From Polynucleobacter sp. (lineage in GTDB: Bacteria > Pseudomonadota > Gammaproteobacteria > Burkholderiales > Burkholderiaceae_D): DNA of 64,000 nucleotides. The translations under genes were made by a program, and so were the position numbers. A model generated the notes under the pieces. It had not been told where the DNA came from. It ran no database searches and saw only the letters and a program-made list of their open reading frames with translations. The stretch spans positions 80,421 through 144,420 of the forward strand of contig JAIPCX010000003.1 in the NCBI GenBank assembly GCA_021737945.1, in the 5' to 3' direction. The stretch's first letter is position 1, and every line of letters starts with the position of its first letter. Below, piece after piece: positions 44,164 through 52,949 of the stretch.

Positions 44164-45024
44164 ATGAAATTTTCGCATGAGTCGATTACACAGGCTGCGC
44201 TCGACAGCTTTAATGGCGCTGAGAATCCACGACTGAAGTTTGTTATGCAATCGCTCGTTAAGCATTTGCATGCCTTCGCTCAAGAAACGCAATTGACTGA
44301 AGAAGAGTGGATGGCGGGTATTCAATTTTTGACCGCAACTGGCCATAAATGTGACGAGGTGAGGCAAGAATTTATTCTTTTATCAGACACACTTGGTTTG
44401 TCGATGCTATTGGTTGCTATGCATGAGGGTAAGCAACAAGGTGCGACCGAAGCAACTGTCTTAGGGCCTTTTCATACGCATGATGCCCCGCCTATTAACA
44501 ATGGTGCCGATATTACTAATGGCGCACCTGGTGAACCATTGTTTGTTTCCGGTCGAGTCGTATCCACTGATGGGAAGCCATTGGCTAATGCCTTAGTTGA
44601 TGTATGGCAGGCCGATTCAGAAGGCTTATATGACGTGCAACGTGGCGAGTTGGAAAGTCAGCGGCGTGCACGTGGTTTGATAAACACGGACACGCACGGA
44701 AATTTTTCATTTTGGACGGTGTTACCTGAGGCATATCCCGTACCGACTGACGGCCCTGTGGGTCAGATGTTACTCAACACGGGACGTCATCCTTGGCGAC
44801 CAGCGCACATACATTTCATGATGAAGGCAGATGGGTATCAGCCACTCGTCACGCATATTTTCCGCGAAGGTGATCGGTACTTAGATTCCGACGTGGTTTT
44901 CGGTGTCAGACCTTCATTAGTTGGGAAGTTTCAATCGCACGGAGCTGGTAAGGCATCCGATGGTCGCGATATGAAAAAGCCCTATTGGAGTTTGGATTAC
45001 GAATTTACCCTACAAAAAAAGTAG
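44164..45024 (+). CDS. Intradiol dioxygenase, probably hydroxyquinol 1,2-dioxygenase
   Basis: The 286-residue non-haem Fe(III) enzyme has the intradiol ligands Tyr156 (GLYDVQ), Tyr191 (AYPVP), His215 and His217 (PAHIHF), with spacing equal to catechol 1,2-dioxygenase. An N-terminal dimerisation helix region (residues 1-90) includes EGKQQGATEATVLGPFH, common in hydroxyquinol enzymes. It opens benzene-1,2,4-triol to maleylacetate, feeding the reductase upstream. Direct adjacency to the permease gene shows operon membership. Catechol activity cannot be excluded. Confidence 0.88.
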   Translation: MKFSHESITQAALDSFNGAENPRLKFVMQSLVKHLHAFAQETQLTEEEWMAGIQFLTATGHKCDEVRQEFILLSDTLGLSMLLVAMHEGKQQGATEATVLGPFHTHDAPPINNGADITNGAPGEPLFVSGRVVSTDGKPLANALVDVWQADSEGLYDVQRGELESQRRARGLINTDTHGNFSFWTVLPEAYPVPTDGPVGQMLLNTGRHPWRPAHIHFMMKADGYQPLVTHIFREGDRYLDSDVVFGVRPSLVGKFQSHGAGKASDGRDMKKPYWSLDYEFTLQKK

Positions 45025-45085
45025 ACACTGTGCTTCACGAGTAAATCGTAAAGTTGAATGGCTTACGATCCATGGTTAGCCACTG

Positions 45086-46246
45086 TTAACGGCTAAACGG
45101 GATTTCTGCTCGTTCAAAAAAATCAAACAAGTGCTGTAACACGGCCTCCGGCTGTTCTTGTTGCACCCAATGCCCTGCATCTGGAATGAGATGGAAACCT
45201 AGCATGTGCGTGCAAGCCTGTTGTTGCATCTTATCGAAGGCTCCCGGAAATTGATGAACGCCCCAATCACTTGCACCGGCAATGAAGCATGAGGGCACAT
45301 CAATGCGTAATCCACCGAGTAGACGCAAGGCATTGATTTGCTCTCGGCTGGTCAGGCAGCGATACCATTGCAGCCCACCTTGAAAACCTGTACGGTCATA
45401 CTCAGCGCTATATATGGCGAGTTCATGATCGGGTAGCCATTTACACTGCGCAATAGCATTCGCATCCGGCATTTCAGAGGCAACGCTCTCGGACATACTT
45501 TTGCCATGCCTCATCACGTAATAATGCGGCAGTTGCGAAAGTGCTTGCGCGCTTAATTCGCCTAAAGGATGGGGCCGATTCTGGTTCCAGTCTGCACTCT
45601 TCATGTGATAGTAAGCACGCAAAAAAGCATGCAGTCCTTGCGGCGGATGATGCATATCAGCGTTGGCTTGTGGTGTTGAGTAGTACCACTGATAGTGCTG
45701 CCTTGGAGGATTGAGTTTAGCTAGGTCATGCACTGCTTGCTCTAGCAAATCAAATCCATCTGCGGGAGCTACATCATTAACGCGTAACTGCCACGCAGGT
45801 GGACCAGCGAATGGCGCACTCATTATCACGACGGATTTAAATTTATCTGGTCTGGTTAGCGCAGCGATGGCGGCTAATGGGGCGCCAAAATCATGGCCAA
45901 TCACAGCCTCGACGTGTGTTTTACCTAGTGCGGCTAAGAGCGCTAGCAAATCGCGTGTGAGGTTAAGAAAATTACAGTCGCTAGGATCAGCGAGTGCATC
46001 TGCCTGCCAGCCGGTGGTGCGACCGTAGCCGCGCAGGTCGGGGGCGACGACGTGAAAGCCAGCTTCTGCTAATGGCAACATCAACTTACGCCAGCTGTAA
46101 GCTATCTCTGGGAATCCATGTAATAGCAATAAGCTCGGACGGCCTGGTGTTTCGTGGCCGGCTTCGAGCAAGTGCATTTGCAGACCATGGATGTCGGGCA
46201 GGTAGCGCGAACGAATTTCTGGTGGTAGCGGCAGGGGAGTGAGCAT
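45086..46246 (-). CDS. Alpha/beta hydrolase, epoxide-hydrolase-like
   Basis: The 386-residue enzyme has the oxyanion motif HGFPE, nucleophile Asp in VIGHDFGAPLAA, and a C-terminal DAGHWVQQEQPE with the general-base His, the soluble epoxide hydrolase arrangement. The cap region holds an extra 60-odd residues rich in Gln/His/Pro. It is convergent with the dioxygenase operon. Substrate unknown; a role in aromatic or plant-derived compounds is a guess from location. Confidence 0.82.
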   Translation of the reverse strand: MLTPLPLPPEIRSRYLPDIHGLQMHLLEAGHETPGRPSLLLLHGFPEIAYSWRKLMLPLAEAGFHVVAPDLRGYGRTTGWQADALADPSDCNFLNLTRDLLALLAALGKTHVEAVIGHDFGAPLAAIAALTRPDKFKSVVIMSAPFAGPPAWQLRVNDVAPADGFDLLEQAVHDLAKLNPPRQHYQWYYSTPQANADMHHPPQGLHAFLRAYYHMKSADWNQNRPHPLGELSAQALSQLPHYYVMRHGKSMSESVASEMPDANAIAQCKWLPDHELAIYSAEYDRTGFQGGLQWYRCLTSREQINALRLLGGLRIDVPSCFIAGASDWGVHQFPGAFDKMQQQACTHMLGFHLIPDAGHWVQQEQPEAVLQHLFDFFERAEIPFSR

Positions 46247-46426
46247 AGAGACATCGCGCTTCTTATTATCGACTGTCTATTATCTACGATTTACTTCTTA
46301 GCTCCCTTTATGCGCGATTGATACGATGACGTGTCACATTGATAGAGAAACCTATTACTTTACTGACGAGAGACGACATTATTTAACGCGGTAGGATGGC
46401 CATGCTGAAATCAAGCACCTACGTAG

Positions 46427-48541
46427 TTAGAATTTATGGCTCATACCCACTTGAAAGTTGCGTTCGGCGCCTGGGAAAATTCCATCGGGATTTCGGCTAG
46501 CAATGTACTGTTTATCAGTCAAATTGCGCACCGTTGCAAATAGGCTGGTCTGTTTGCTCAATGCATAGCGCGCATTGATATTTAACGTGGTGAAGGACGG
46601 AATTACACCTCTACGGCCATCATCACTTGCGGCCACTGTATTGGCTGCATCAACGAATTGCGACGACACATGGGTAGCCGAGAGCCTAGTAGTCAGCAGA
46701 TCGAATTTGTAGGTCAACGCCACATTGGCGACGAGCTCTGGTGCATAGGGCAATCGGTTGCCGTTGACGTTCGCGCTGCTGCCTAGCCTGTCGCTACGAT
46801 ATTCAGCAACGGGCAGATAGGTCATATTGGTCTCAGCTCCCCAGCCCTTTCCTAAATCAATACCGAGCAAACCCTCAAGTCCCTGATGCATAGTTTTACC
46901 GGCATTCGATTGAGTGATATTGGCGGATGTCGAGGCATTCACGATCTGATTAGCAAAGTCCATTTGAAAAGCCGTTACTTCATAGCGCATTTGATCAATG
47001 CTGCCGCGTACGCCGATTTCCAGATTGGTCGAACGTTCAGCGCCTAACCGTTGATCCACACCGCCGACGATCGAGGCGGCCATCATGGCAGGAGAAAATC
47101 CGCGATGTGCGCCAGCAAAAACCTGGGCCTGCGGGCTGACTTGCCAAGTTGCACCGATGCCCGGAACGAATTCGGTATTGCTGGATTTGCCGCTGATGCC
47201 ATTGAGTCGATTGCGATCATTTTGCGTATACGACTCAATTCTCATCCCTGGCGTGATGGCGACTCGCTCATTGATAATGAAACGATTCTGACCATACAGA
47301 GCGAGGCTATTGGCGCTTGAATCTTGATTTGCAGTCAATGTGCCACTGCGCGCATTTTCATTAGTGAAGGAGGAGACCGTTTTATTCAGTCGAGATTCGG
47401 TGTGGAGTCGGATGCCGATCTCGCTTTCATTCTTAATACCAAAGCTATCGTGATTAAGCTCGAGTCGTGAATCTATACCCACCATTTCGAATGTACGCTT
47501 GGCACCGACCATACATGCTGAGCCGCCACCGCAGGCGACAAAGGTGGTGCCATCGGCGCTGCGGGCTAGCACTGGACGACGCCAATAATCACGTTGTAAC
47601 TCGCTCCAGTACGCGAGTGTTTTCAATCGCGCAGTGCTGTTTAACTCTATCTCGTGGTTGATATCAAACGAGAGGCGGTCACTTATAAAGTAATCGCTCT
47701 TTGCTGAGTTTTTAGTTGGGTTGTCGCGATATTCATTTTTACGCAGACCCACATAGGATGTATTGACGTCGTTAGTGTAATAGGTAAGTTTTGCGCCTAA
47801 CCATTGCCGCTCGTCGATGGCGATGCCACCCTTGACGACGACATCCTCCATCTTGAAGCCATTGTTACGAAAACCGTCACCTTGTGAGGTGATCATGCTG
47901 ATCCCACCGATTGCTTTGCCGTCCGCGGTTCTACCGCCAGCATCAAGACCTAACAACCCATAGCCGTGCGAGCCGCCTTGCGCGGTGACTCGCACACCAT
48001 TTTCTGGCTGTTTAGTCTGGTAGTTAATCACGCCACCGATGGTGGTTGGCCCATAGCGCAGACCAGCGGCACCTTTTAATACTTCGATGCCCTCCATGCG
48101 CTCAATGCGTGGGCTGTAATACGACTCATTGGAAATAAACAGGCTTGGTGCAATGGGTACCCCATCTTCGAGCACTAGTAATTTCTGGCTGCGGTTAGGA
48201 TCTAGCCCGCGCATTCCAATGTTCGGAATAAAACCATAGCCTTCTTCCTCGCGCACTACGACACCCGGCACGAACTTGATTGCATCTTGTGTCGACAGGG
48301 GCTGATTGACCAAAATGGCTTCGTTAGTCACTACGCTTACCGAGCCTGGCAATCGGCTGATGGATTCAGCGCCTTGACCGACCACCTCGATGCGAGGCAA
48401 TGATTTTTCTGCCGACTCATCAGCCAATACGGCTGTAGAAAACATCGTCCAAACAGCCAAAGTTATCGGTGCTACTTTGGGTAAGTGTCTGATTTGAGTA
48501 CGTTGTTTATCTACGCCGTTGGCCGGGAAAGTCTGAGTCAT
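46427..48541 (-). CDS. TonB-dependent receptor (ferric siderophore/FecA-like)
   Basis: The 704-residue outer-membrane receptor starts at ATG 48539-48541, preceded by GGAGATC; a frame-extension to 48667 is rejected for lack of this. It has a long signal region ending near VLADESAEK, then the TonB-box-like RIEVVGQG and plug domain GYGFIPNIGMRGLDPNRSQ, then the barrel ending FQVGMSHKF. A Fur-type box lies just upstream, so iron-regulated uptake of a ferric chelate is likely. Confidence 0.88.
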   Translation of the reverse strand: MTQTFPANGVDKQRTQIRHLPKVAPITLAVWTMFSTAVLADESAEKSLPRIEVVGQGAESISRLPGSVSVVTNEAILVNQPLSTQDAIKFVPGVVVREEEGYGFIPNIGMRGLDPNRSQKLLVLEDGVPIAPSLFISNESYYSPRIERMEGIEVLKGAAGLRYGPTTIGGVINYQTKQPENGVRVTAQGGSHGYGLLGLDAGGRTADGKAIGGISMITSQGDGFRNNGFKMEDVVVKGGIAIDERQWLGAKLTYYTNDVNTSYVGLRKNEYRDNPTKNSAKSDYFISDRLSFDINHEIELNSTARLKTLAYWSELQRDYWRRPVLARSADGTTFVACGGGSACMVGAKRTFEMVGIDSRLELNHDSFGIKNESEIGIRLHTESRLNKTVSSFTNENARSGTLTANQDSSANSLALYGQNRFIINERVAITPGMRIESYTQNDRNRLNGISGKSSNTEFVPGIGATWQVSPQAQVFAGAHRGFSPAMMAASIVGGVDQRLGAERSTNLEIGVRGSIDQMRYEVTAFQMDFANQIVNASTSANITQSNAGKTMHQGLEGLLGIDLGKGWGAETNMTYLPVAEYRSDRLGSSANVNGNRLPYAPELVANVALTYKFDLLTTRLSATHVSSQFVDAANTVAASDDGRRGVIPSFTTLNINARYALSKQTSLFATVRNLTDKQYIASRNPDGIFPGAERNFQVGMSHKF

Positions 48542-48574
48542 ACTGATCTCCAAATGAATTTGAGTAATCTTAAT

Positions 48575-48593
48575 GCGAATCATTCTCATTATC
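48575..48593. promoter_or_regulatory. Fur box of the TonB receptor gene
   Basis: Read on the minus strand GATAATGAGAATGATTCGC agrees with the 19-bp Fur consensus at about 15 positions. It lies 34 nt upstream of the receptor start codon. Confidence 0.7.
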
Positions 48594-48716
48594 AAGTGGT
48601 TTGTGCTGATTTGCACAATTTTTAATGCCAAAACCGATTGTTGATACCTGTAAAATCCAGCGCTCATGCCAGCGTTGAAATGTCATCGTTCGCCCATGCC
48701 TTAACCGACTCCCACC

Positions 48717-49259
48717 ATGGCACTCAAATCAACTATTTATAAAGCCACCCTTCAGATCGCGGATATGGATAGGCACTATTACGCCGAACACACGTTGGCG
48801 ATTGCCTGCCATCCATCTGAAACCGTGCAACGTATGATGGTCAGAGTGGCAGTCTTTGCGCTACACGCCCACGAGCAACTGGAATTCGGCAAAGGCATTT
48901 CTGATACCGAAGAGCCCGATATCTGGCAAAAAGATTTAACTGGCGCGATCGAGAACTGGATAGAAGTTGGGCAGCCTGAAGAGCGCCGCATTTTGAAAGC
49001 CTGTGGTAGAGCGAATCAGGTAATGATCTACACCTATAGCAGCAGCGCATCGCTATGGTGGAAGGCTATTGAAAGTAAGCTTGCCCGCGCAAAAAATTTA
49101 CAGGTATTTCAAGTCGCGTCCACCACAGCCGCTGAACTTGAAAAACTGTGTCAGCGCAACATGCAATTACAGGTCACCATACAAGAGGGTGAGGTCTGGA
49201 TGCGGGATGAGGAATCAGCAGTTAAATTAGAAATGACGACTCTCAGGCCCGTTGCGTAG
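48717..49259 (+). CDS. yaeQ: YaeQ family protein
   Basis: The 180-residue protein fits the YaeQ family (PD-(D/E)XK nuclease-like fold), with ALKSTIYKATLQIADMDRHYY, LPDIW-like EEPDIWQKDL, WIEVGQPEERRILKACG and a C-terminal LEMTTL. Its molecular role is not settled; a role in transcription antitermination was once proposed and doubted. Divergent from the TonB receptor. Confidence 0.93.
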   Translation: MALKSTIYKATLQIADMDRHYYAEHTLAIACHPSETVQRMMVRVAVFALHAHEQLEFGKGISDTEEPDIWQKDLTGAIENWIEVGQPEERRILKACGRANQVMIYTYSSSASLWWKAIESKLARAKNLQVFQVASTTAAELEKLCQRNMQLQVTIQEGEVWMRDEESAVKLEMTTLRPVA

Positions 49260-49359
49260 TTAATGCCTGCGACCGGTTGTCAATCTATCCTGTTTTTGAA
49301 TCTGCTGTTTTGAGTCTGATTAACTCAATAAAAATGTATTTTTTCAAGAGAGACTAGCT

Positions 49360-50982
49360 ATGCAATCAATCGGGAAGATGATGGAGCGTCCATTGCTGAT
49401 TTCAGCCATTCTTGAGCATAGTGCTGATCAGTTTGGTCAACAGAGTATTGTTAGTCGTGAGACGCATGGTCCACTGCATCGATATACCTTCGCTGACATG
49501 GCGAAACGCTCTAAGCAATTAGCAAATGCTTTAAGTAGTCTGGGTCTAAAAGCGGGTAGTGTGGTGGGCTCGATCGCCTGGAATAACTATAGACATTTAG
49601 AGTCCTACTACGCCGTATCAGGTAGCGGCATGGTTATGCATACGTGTAATCCCCGCTTACATCCTGATCAGCTTACATACATCATTAATCACGCCGACGA
49701 TGAAGTCGTTTTGTTTGACAATACCTTTGCTCCGCTGATTAAAGCTATCGCTCCCCATTGTTTGAAAGTGAAGCATTGGATTTGTTTGAGTGATAAAGCG
49801 AATACATCCACCGTAGAAGGTGTCGATGTAGAAAATTATGAGGATCTGATTGCTTCGCATAGCCCAACATTTCACTGGCCTGACTTCGATGAAAAATCAG
49901 GTGCAGCGCTGTGCTACACATCAGGCACCACCGGTAATCCTAAAGGTGTTTTGTATTCACATAGAGCGATTGCACTGAGCGCGTTATCAGCCTGTTTGCC
50001 TAATGTGCTGAGTATTTCATCGCAAGAGGCCGTACTACCTGTGGTGCCTATGTTTCATATCAACGCATGGTGCTTGCCCTATGCCACGTTGATGGCGGGT
50101 GCGAAGTTAGTTTTGCCTGGCCCTAAGTTAGATGGTGCGAGTCTTTACGAATTGATGGAATCAGAAAAGGTCACGATCAGTGCGGGTGTTCCTACGATTT
50201 GGATGGGGCTAATTCAGCACTTAGAACAAAATAATCTTACGTTTTCAACGATGCGCAGAACGGGTGTAGGTGGTTCGGCAATGCCAAGGGCATTGATCGC
50301 TAAGTTTAATGATGTGTTCAAAGTCGATGTGCGTCATGGTTGGGGTATGACTGAAACGACCGCCATTGCGACTATGAGTAATTTAAGCGATAGCGAAATA
50401 GCGTGGCCTACGGACAAGCGTCATGAGTTAGTCGCCAAGCAAGGCAAATCGGTCTTTGGTGTTGAGCTAAAAATTGTTGATGAAGAAGGTAACTCACTAC
50501 CCAGAGATGGCGTTACTCAAGGCGAGTTAATGGTCAGAGGGCAGTGGATCGTCGAGAAGTACCACAAGGCCGAAACAACAGCACTCGTTAATGGCTGGTT
50601 CCCAACCGGTGATATTGCAACCATCAGCCCCGATGGCGTTATGCAAATACGTGACCGCACAAAAGATGTCATCAAGTCAGGCGGTGAATGGATAAGCTCC
50701 ATTGATTTAGAAAATGCTGCCATTGCACACCCCGATGTTGCTATGGCTGCAGTTATCGGCGTGAAGCATCCTAAATGGGATGAGCGTCCTTTACTTTTGA
50801 TTGTTCCCAAACCAGATAAATCTCTAGAGAAGCAGGACGTGATTGATTTTCTTTCTGAGCGCGTCGCTAAGTGGTGGGTGCCAGATGAAGTGATCTTTGT
50901 GCAGTCTTTGCCCGTCGGGGGAACGGGCAAAGTACAAAAGGCTGATCTACGTTTGAAATACGGAAGTATTTTTACGAGTTAG
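49360..50982 (+). CDS. AMP-forming acyl-CoA synthetase (medium/long-chain, AlkK-like)
   Basis: The 540-residue ANL-family ligase shows the ATP-binding P-loop YTSGTTGNPKG, the adenylate motif HGWGMTETT, GWFPTGDIATI, and the catalytic Lys near the C-terminus in GGTGKVQKADLR. The sequence pattern resembles AlkK and fatty-acyl-CoA ligases of Burkholderiales. AGAGA precedes the ATG. The gene is alone; a role in fatty-acid or aromatic-acid activation is possible. Confidence 0.88.
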   Translation: MQSIGKMMERPLLISAILEHSADQFGQQSIVSRETHGPLHRYTFADMAKRSKQLANALSSLGLKAGSVVGSIAWNNYRHLESYYAVSGSGMVMHTCNPRLHPDQLTYIINHADDEVVLFDNTFAPLIKAIAPHCLKVKHWICLSDKANTSTVEGVDVENYEDLIASHSPTFHWPDFDEKSGAALCYTSGTTGNPKGVLYSHRAIALSALSACLPNVLSISSQEAVLPVVPMFHINAWCLPYATLMAGAKLVLPGPKLDGASLYELMESEKVTISAGVPTIWMGLIQHLEQNNLTFSTMRRTGVGGSAMPRALIAKFNDVFKVDVRHGWGMTETTAIATMSNLSDSEIAWPTDKRHELVAKQGKSVFGVELKIVDEEGNSLPRDGVTQGELMVRGQWIVEKYHKAETTALVNGWFPTGDIATISPDGVMQIRDRTKDVIKSGGEWISSIDLENAAIAHPDVAMAAVIGVKHPKWDERPLLLIVPKPDKSLEKQDVIDFLSERVAKWWVPDEVIFVQSLPVGGTGKVQKADLRLKYGSIFTS

Positions 50983-51037
50983 TTGGATTGCTGCTTAGTG
51001 GTAATCAGTATCGTTGAACGATGAAGTGACCCATAAA

Positions 51038-51523
51038 TTAACGCGGCGGACGTTCTATGCCTAATCTTCCATCGGCACGTGCGGTCAAGTAAGAGTACAG
51101 ATCAAGAATATGTGCATTTACCGCAGGCTCACCTTGCCATGCAGGCATTTCAATGGGTGGTTCTTTGAGGCGCACTATATCGTCAATACGGGTATCAATC
51201 GTTGATTGATTGGATGACTCTTTACCCAACCCATTACCTAGGTCATAGCGCTTTAGTACCAATTCAGCGAAATGTCTTGCGCTCATCTCGCGTACGAGAG
51301 GAAGTAAATCGGGCGCACGATTACCGCCGGTGGCGGCAGTGCCGTGACAGCTTGCACACTTACTTTGAAATACTCGCCAGCCAGCATACAAATCACCTTC
51401 TAGCGGCGGAAGTGGTTTGAGCTCGCGCGCTGGTTTCGCATTCATGAATTCCATCGTGCAGCCAAGCAGTAGCGCGGAGAGAGTGAACAGCAGAGCAAAT
51501 GATCGATAGCGAGTTGTTTTCAT
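51038..51523 (-). CDS. Lipoprotein c-type cytochrome (single haem)
   Basis: The 161-residue protein has a lipoprotein signal (MKTTRYRSFALLFTLSALLL-GC, Cys22), the haem motif CASCH at residues 56-60, and a possible Met ligand in IEMPAWQGEP. ATG 51521-51523 is chosen because it gives this signal; an upstream ATG at 51604 overlaps the cytochrome b gene and would place 27 polar residues before the signal. Probably partnered with the cytochrome b gene just upstream. Confidence 0.8.
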   Translation of the reverse strand: MKTTRYRSFALLFTLSALLLGCTMEFMNAKPARELKPLPPLEGDLYAGWRVFQSKCASCHGTAATGGNRAPDLLPLVREMSARHFAELVLKRYDLGNGLGKESSNQSTIDTRIDDIVRLKEPPIEMPAWQGEPAVNAHILDLYSYLTARADGRLGIERPPR

Positions 51524-51584
51524 GTGCAGGTAATTAGTTATTTTTTTCAGCTTATTAGAAGGTTTTAGTTTTGAATGACAGTCG

Positions 51585-52268
51585 CTATTCCTCGGTGTGC
51601 TCATTTACTTCATCTAATGCAGCTATTCCATCAATCCCGCCTTCAGTCGCATGATCGTATTGATAAAACCAAAAACTCAGTATGGCAGTCAGTAGAGCGA
51701 TAGCTAATAATGATTTTGATTCTGGAATCGCATCATTATGCTGAGCTATTTTTTTGCCTGTGATCATTGCCCTGACTAGGTTTTCTTTATGTAGAAAACT
51801 TCCTGCCAGCACAGCGACAATATGGATGACGACAATCACCATCATAATGTTCGCTAAAACCTCATGGACTTCTTCAGCCCACTCACCAACTATCTCATGC
51901 AGGGTTAACCAACCCGTCAAGGTAACCAGTAAGCCAAAAGAAAGCAGAGCGAGTATCGCTAATGCACCGGCGGGGTTATGTCCGACATCGGTTGGAGGTT
52001 CGCGCCGAATCATCGATTGTAAATAATGTATCGCTGCCTTCGGATGTCTAACAAAGTTGCTGAACCTGGCATGCGTCGTACCAAAAAATCCCCAGGCAAT
52101 TCGAACGATGATCAATGCAGCCAGGGTGTAGCCTAAGGTGAAGTGGACAATTTTTAGTTCGACGATTTCAGCGGTGATGTAGGCTCCAAAAAAGCAAACT
52201 ACCATTAGCCAATGGATAAGCCTTACAGGTAAATCCCAGATAAGTACTTTATGCGGACTATTATCCAT
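51585..52268 (-). CDS. Cytochrome b561-type membrane protein
   Basis: The 227-residue inner-membrane protein resembles the Ni/Fe-hydrogenase-type cytochrome b family (KVLIWDLPVRLIHWLMVV with His19, then a second His in IVELKIVHFTLGYTLAAL and HEVLANIMMVIVVIHIVAVL). About five hydrophobic segments. ATG 52266-52268 is supported by GAGGAG upstream. Followed by a lipoprotein cytochrome c, suggesting electron flow from membrane cytochrome b to periplasmic cytochrome c. Confidence 0.85.
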   Translation of the reverse strand: MDNSPHKVLIWDLPVRLIHWLMVVCFFGAYITAEIVELKIVHFTLGYTLAALIIVRIAWGFFGTTHARFSNFVRHPKAAIHYLQSMIRREPPTDVGHNPAGALAILALLSFGLLVTLTGWLTLHEIVGEWAEEVHEVLANIMMVIVVIHIVAVLAGSFLHKENLVRAMITGKKIAQHNDAIPESKSLLAIALLTAILSFWFYQYDHATEGGIDGIAALDEVNEHTEE

Positions 52269-52431
52269 TCCCACTCTCCTCAACGAGTGATAAGTATATG
52301 AATAGCTTTTAAAAATTCCTTGTCATTAGTCAAGGTAAGTCGACAAATAAACTTGTAGATAGGCGCAGTAATCTCGGGGATCAGATTCGTTTGAGGTGGC
52401 GTGATGTGGTGTAAGTTTGTATTCCACAAAT

Positions 52432-52463
52432 AAAAAATCCCTCAGCATCTCTGCCGAGGGATT
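52432..52463 (-). terminator. Terminator after the cupin gene
   Basis: On the minus strand AATCCCTCGGCA pairs with TGCTGAGGGATT (one mismatch) and is followed by TTTT. It lies 17 nt past the cupin stop codon and marks the end of the acid-sugar operon or of the cupin alone. Confidence 0.82.
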
Positions 52464-52479
52464 CATTCGTAAACGATGA

Positions 52480-52844
52480 TTACTTAATCGTAACCAAATA
52501 AATCTTTACAGCCGTTTTACCAACATTTTTGATGGCGTAGGGAGCTTGATCTTCAGGCTTATCAAGATAAAGTGTATCGCCCGTTTTTAAGGTAACAGGT
52601 ACCGTTTTACCGTCAGGATAGTGACGTTCTAATTTGCCGCCCTGGATAATATAGGCTGCTCTTGCACCTGGTCTTGCAACGCTAGGTGATTCGCCACCCG
52701 CCTCTAAACTCCAGAGTACGCCAACAGCCTTGTCGCTCTTAAAAACTTCTTTAACTACCGGCGCAGCGCTATCAGCTGCCAGCAAGGAAGGTGAAGTAAA
52801 AACAAAAAACGCAGACGATATCAAAAAGAAAATAGTTTTTTCAT
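52480..52844 (-). CDS. Secreted cupin protein with a probable 1-nt frameshift in the start region
   Basis: The conserved cupin part (AYIIQGGKLERHYPDGK, LKTGDTLYLDKPEDQAPYAI) is intact from 52824 downward, preceded by LISSAFFVFTSPSLLAAD, the end of a signal peptide. An ATG (52842-52844) followed by AAAAAA reads MKKLFSF and then a stop. Adding one A would give MKKTIFFLISSAFFVFTSP, a perfect signal. So the start is either lost by a 1-nt deletion, made by slippage, or a sequencing error; a TTG at 52822-52824 would give only a truncated signal. It lies about 105 nt after the DUF1537 kinase gene. Confidence 0.6.
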
Positions 52845-52949
52845 TGTCATCTTTCGAAGTTTGGTTGAACGGGTACTGCTGATTAAAATAATAGCGGTTT
52901 TTTATAACAACTGATCATGTGCTGATATTCATTAAAATCCGCTAGCCAC

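Noticed and set aside
48542..48667. N-terminal extension of the FecA-like TonB receptor
   Set aside because: It runs through the Fur box, and the ATG at 48541 has GGAGATC before it and a proper signal region after it.
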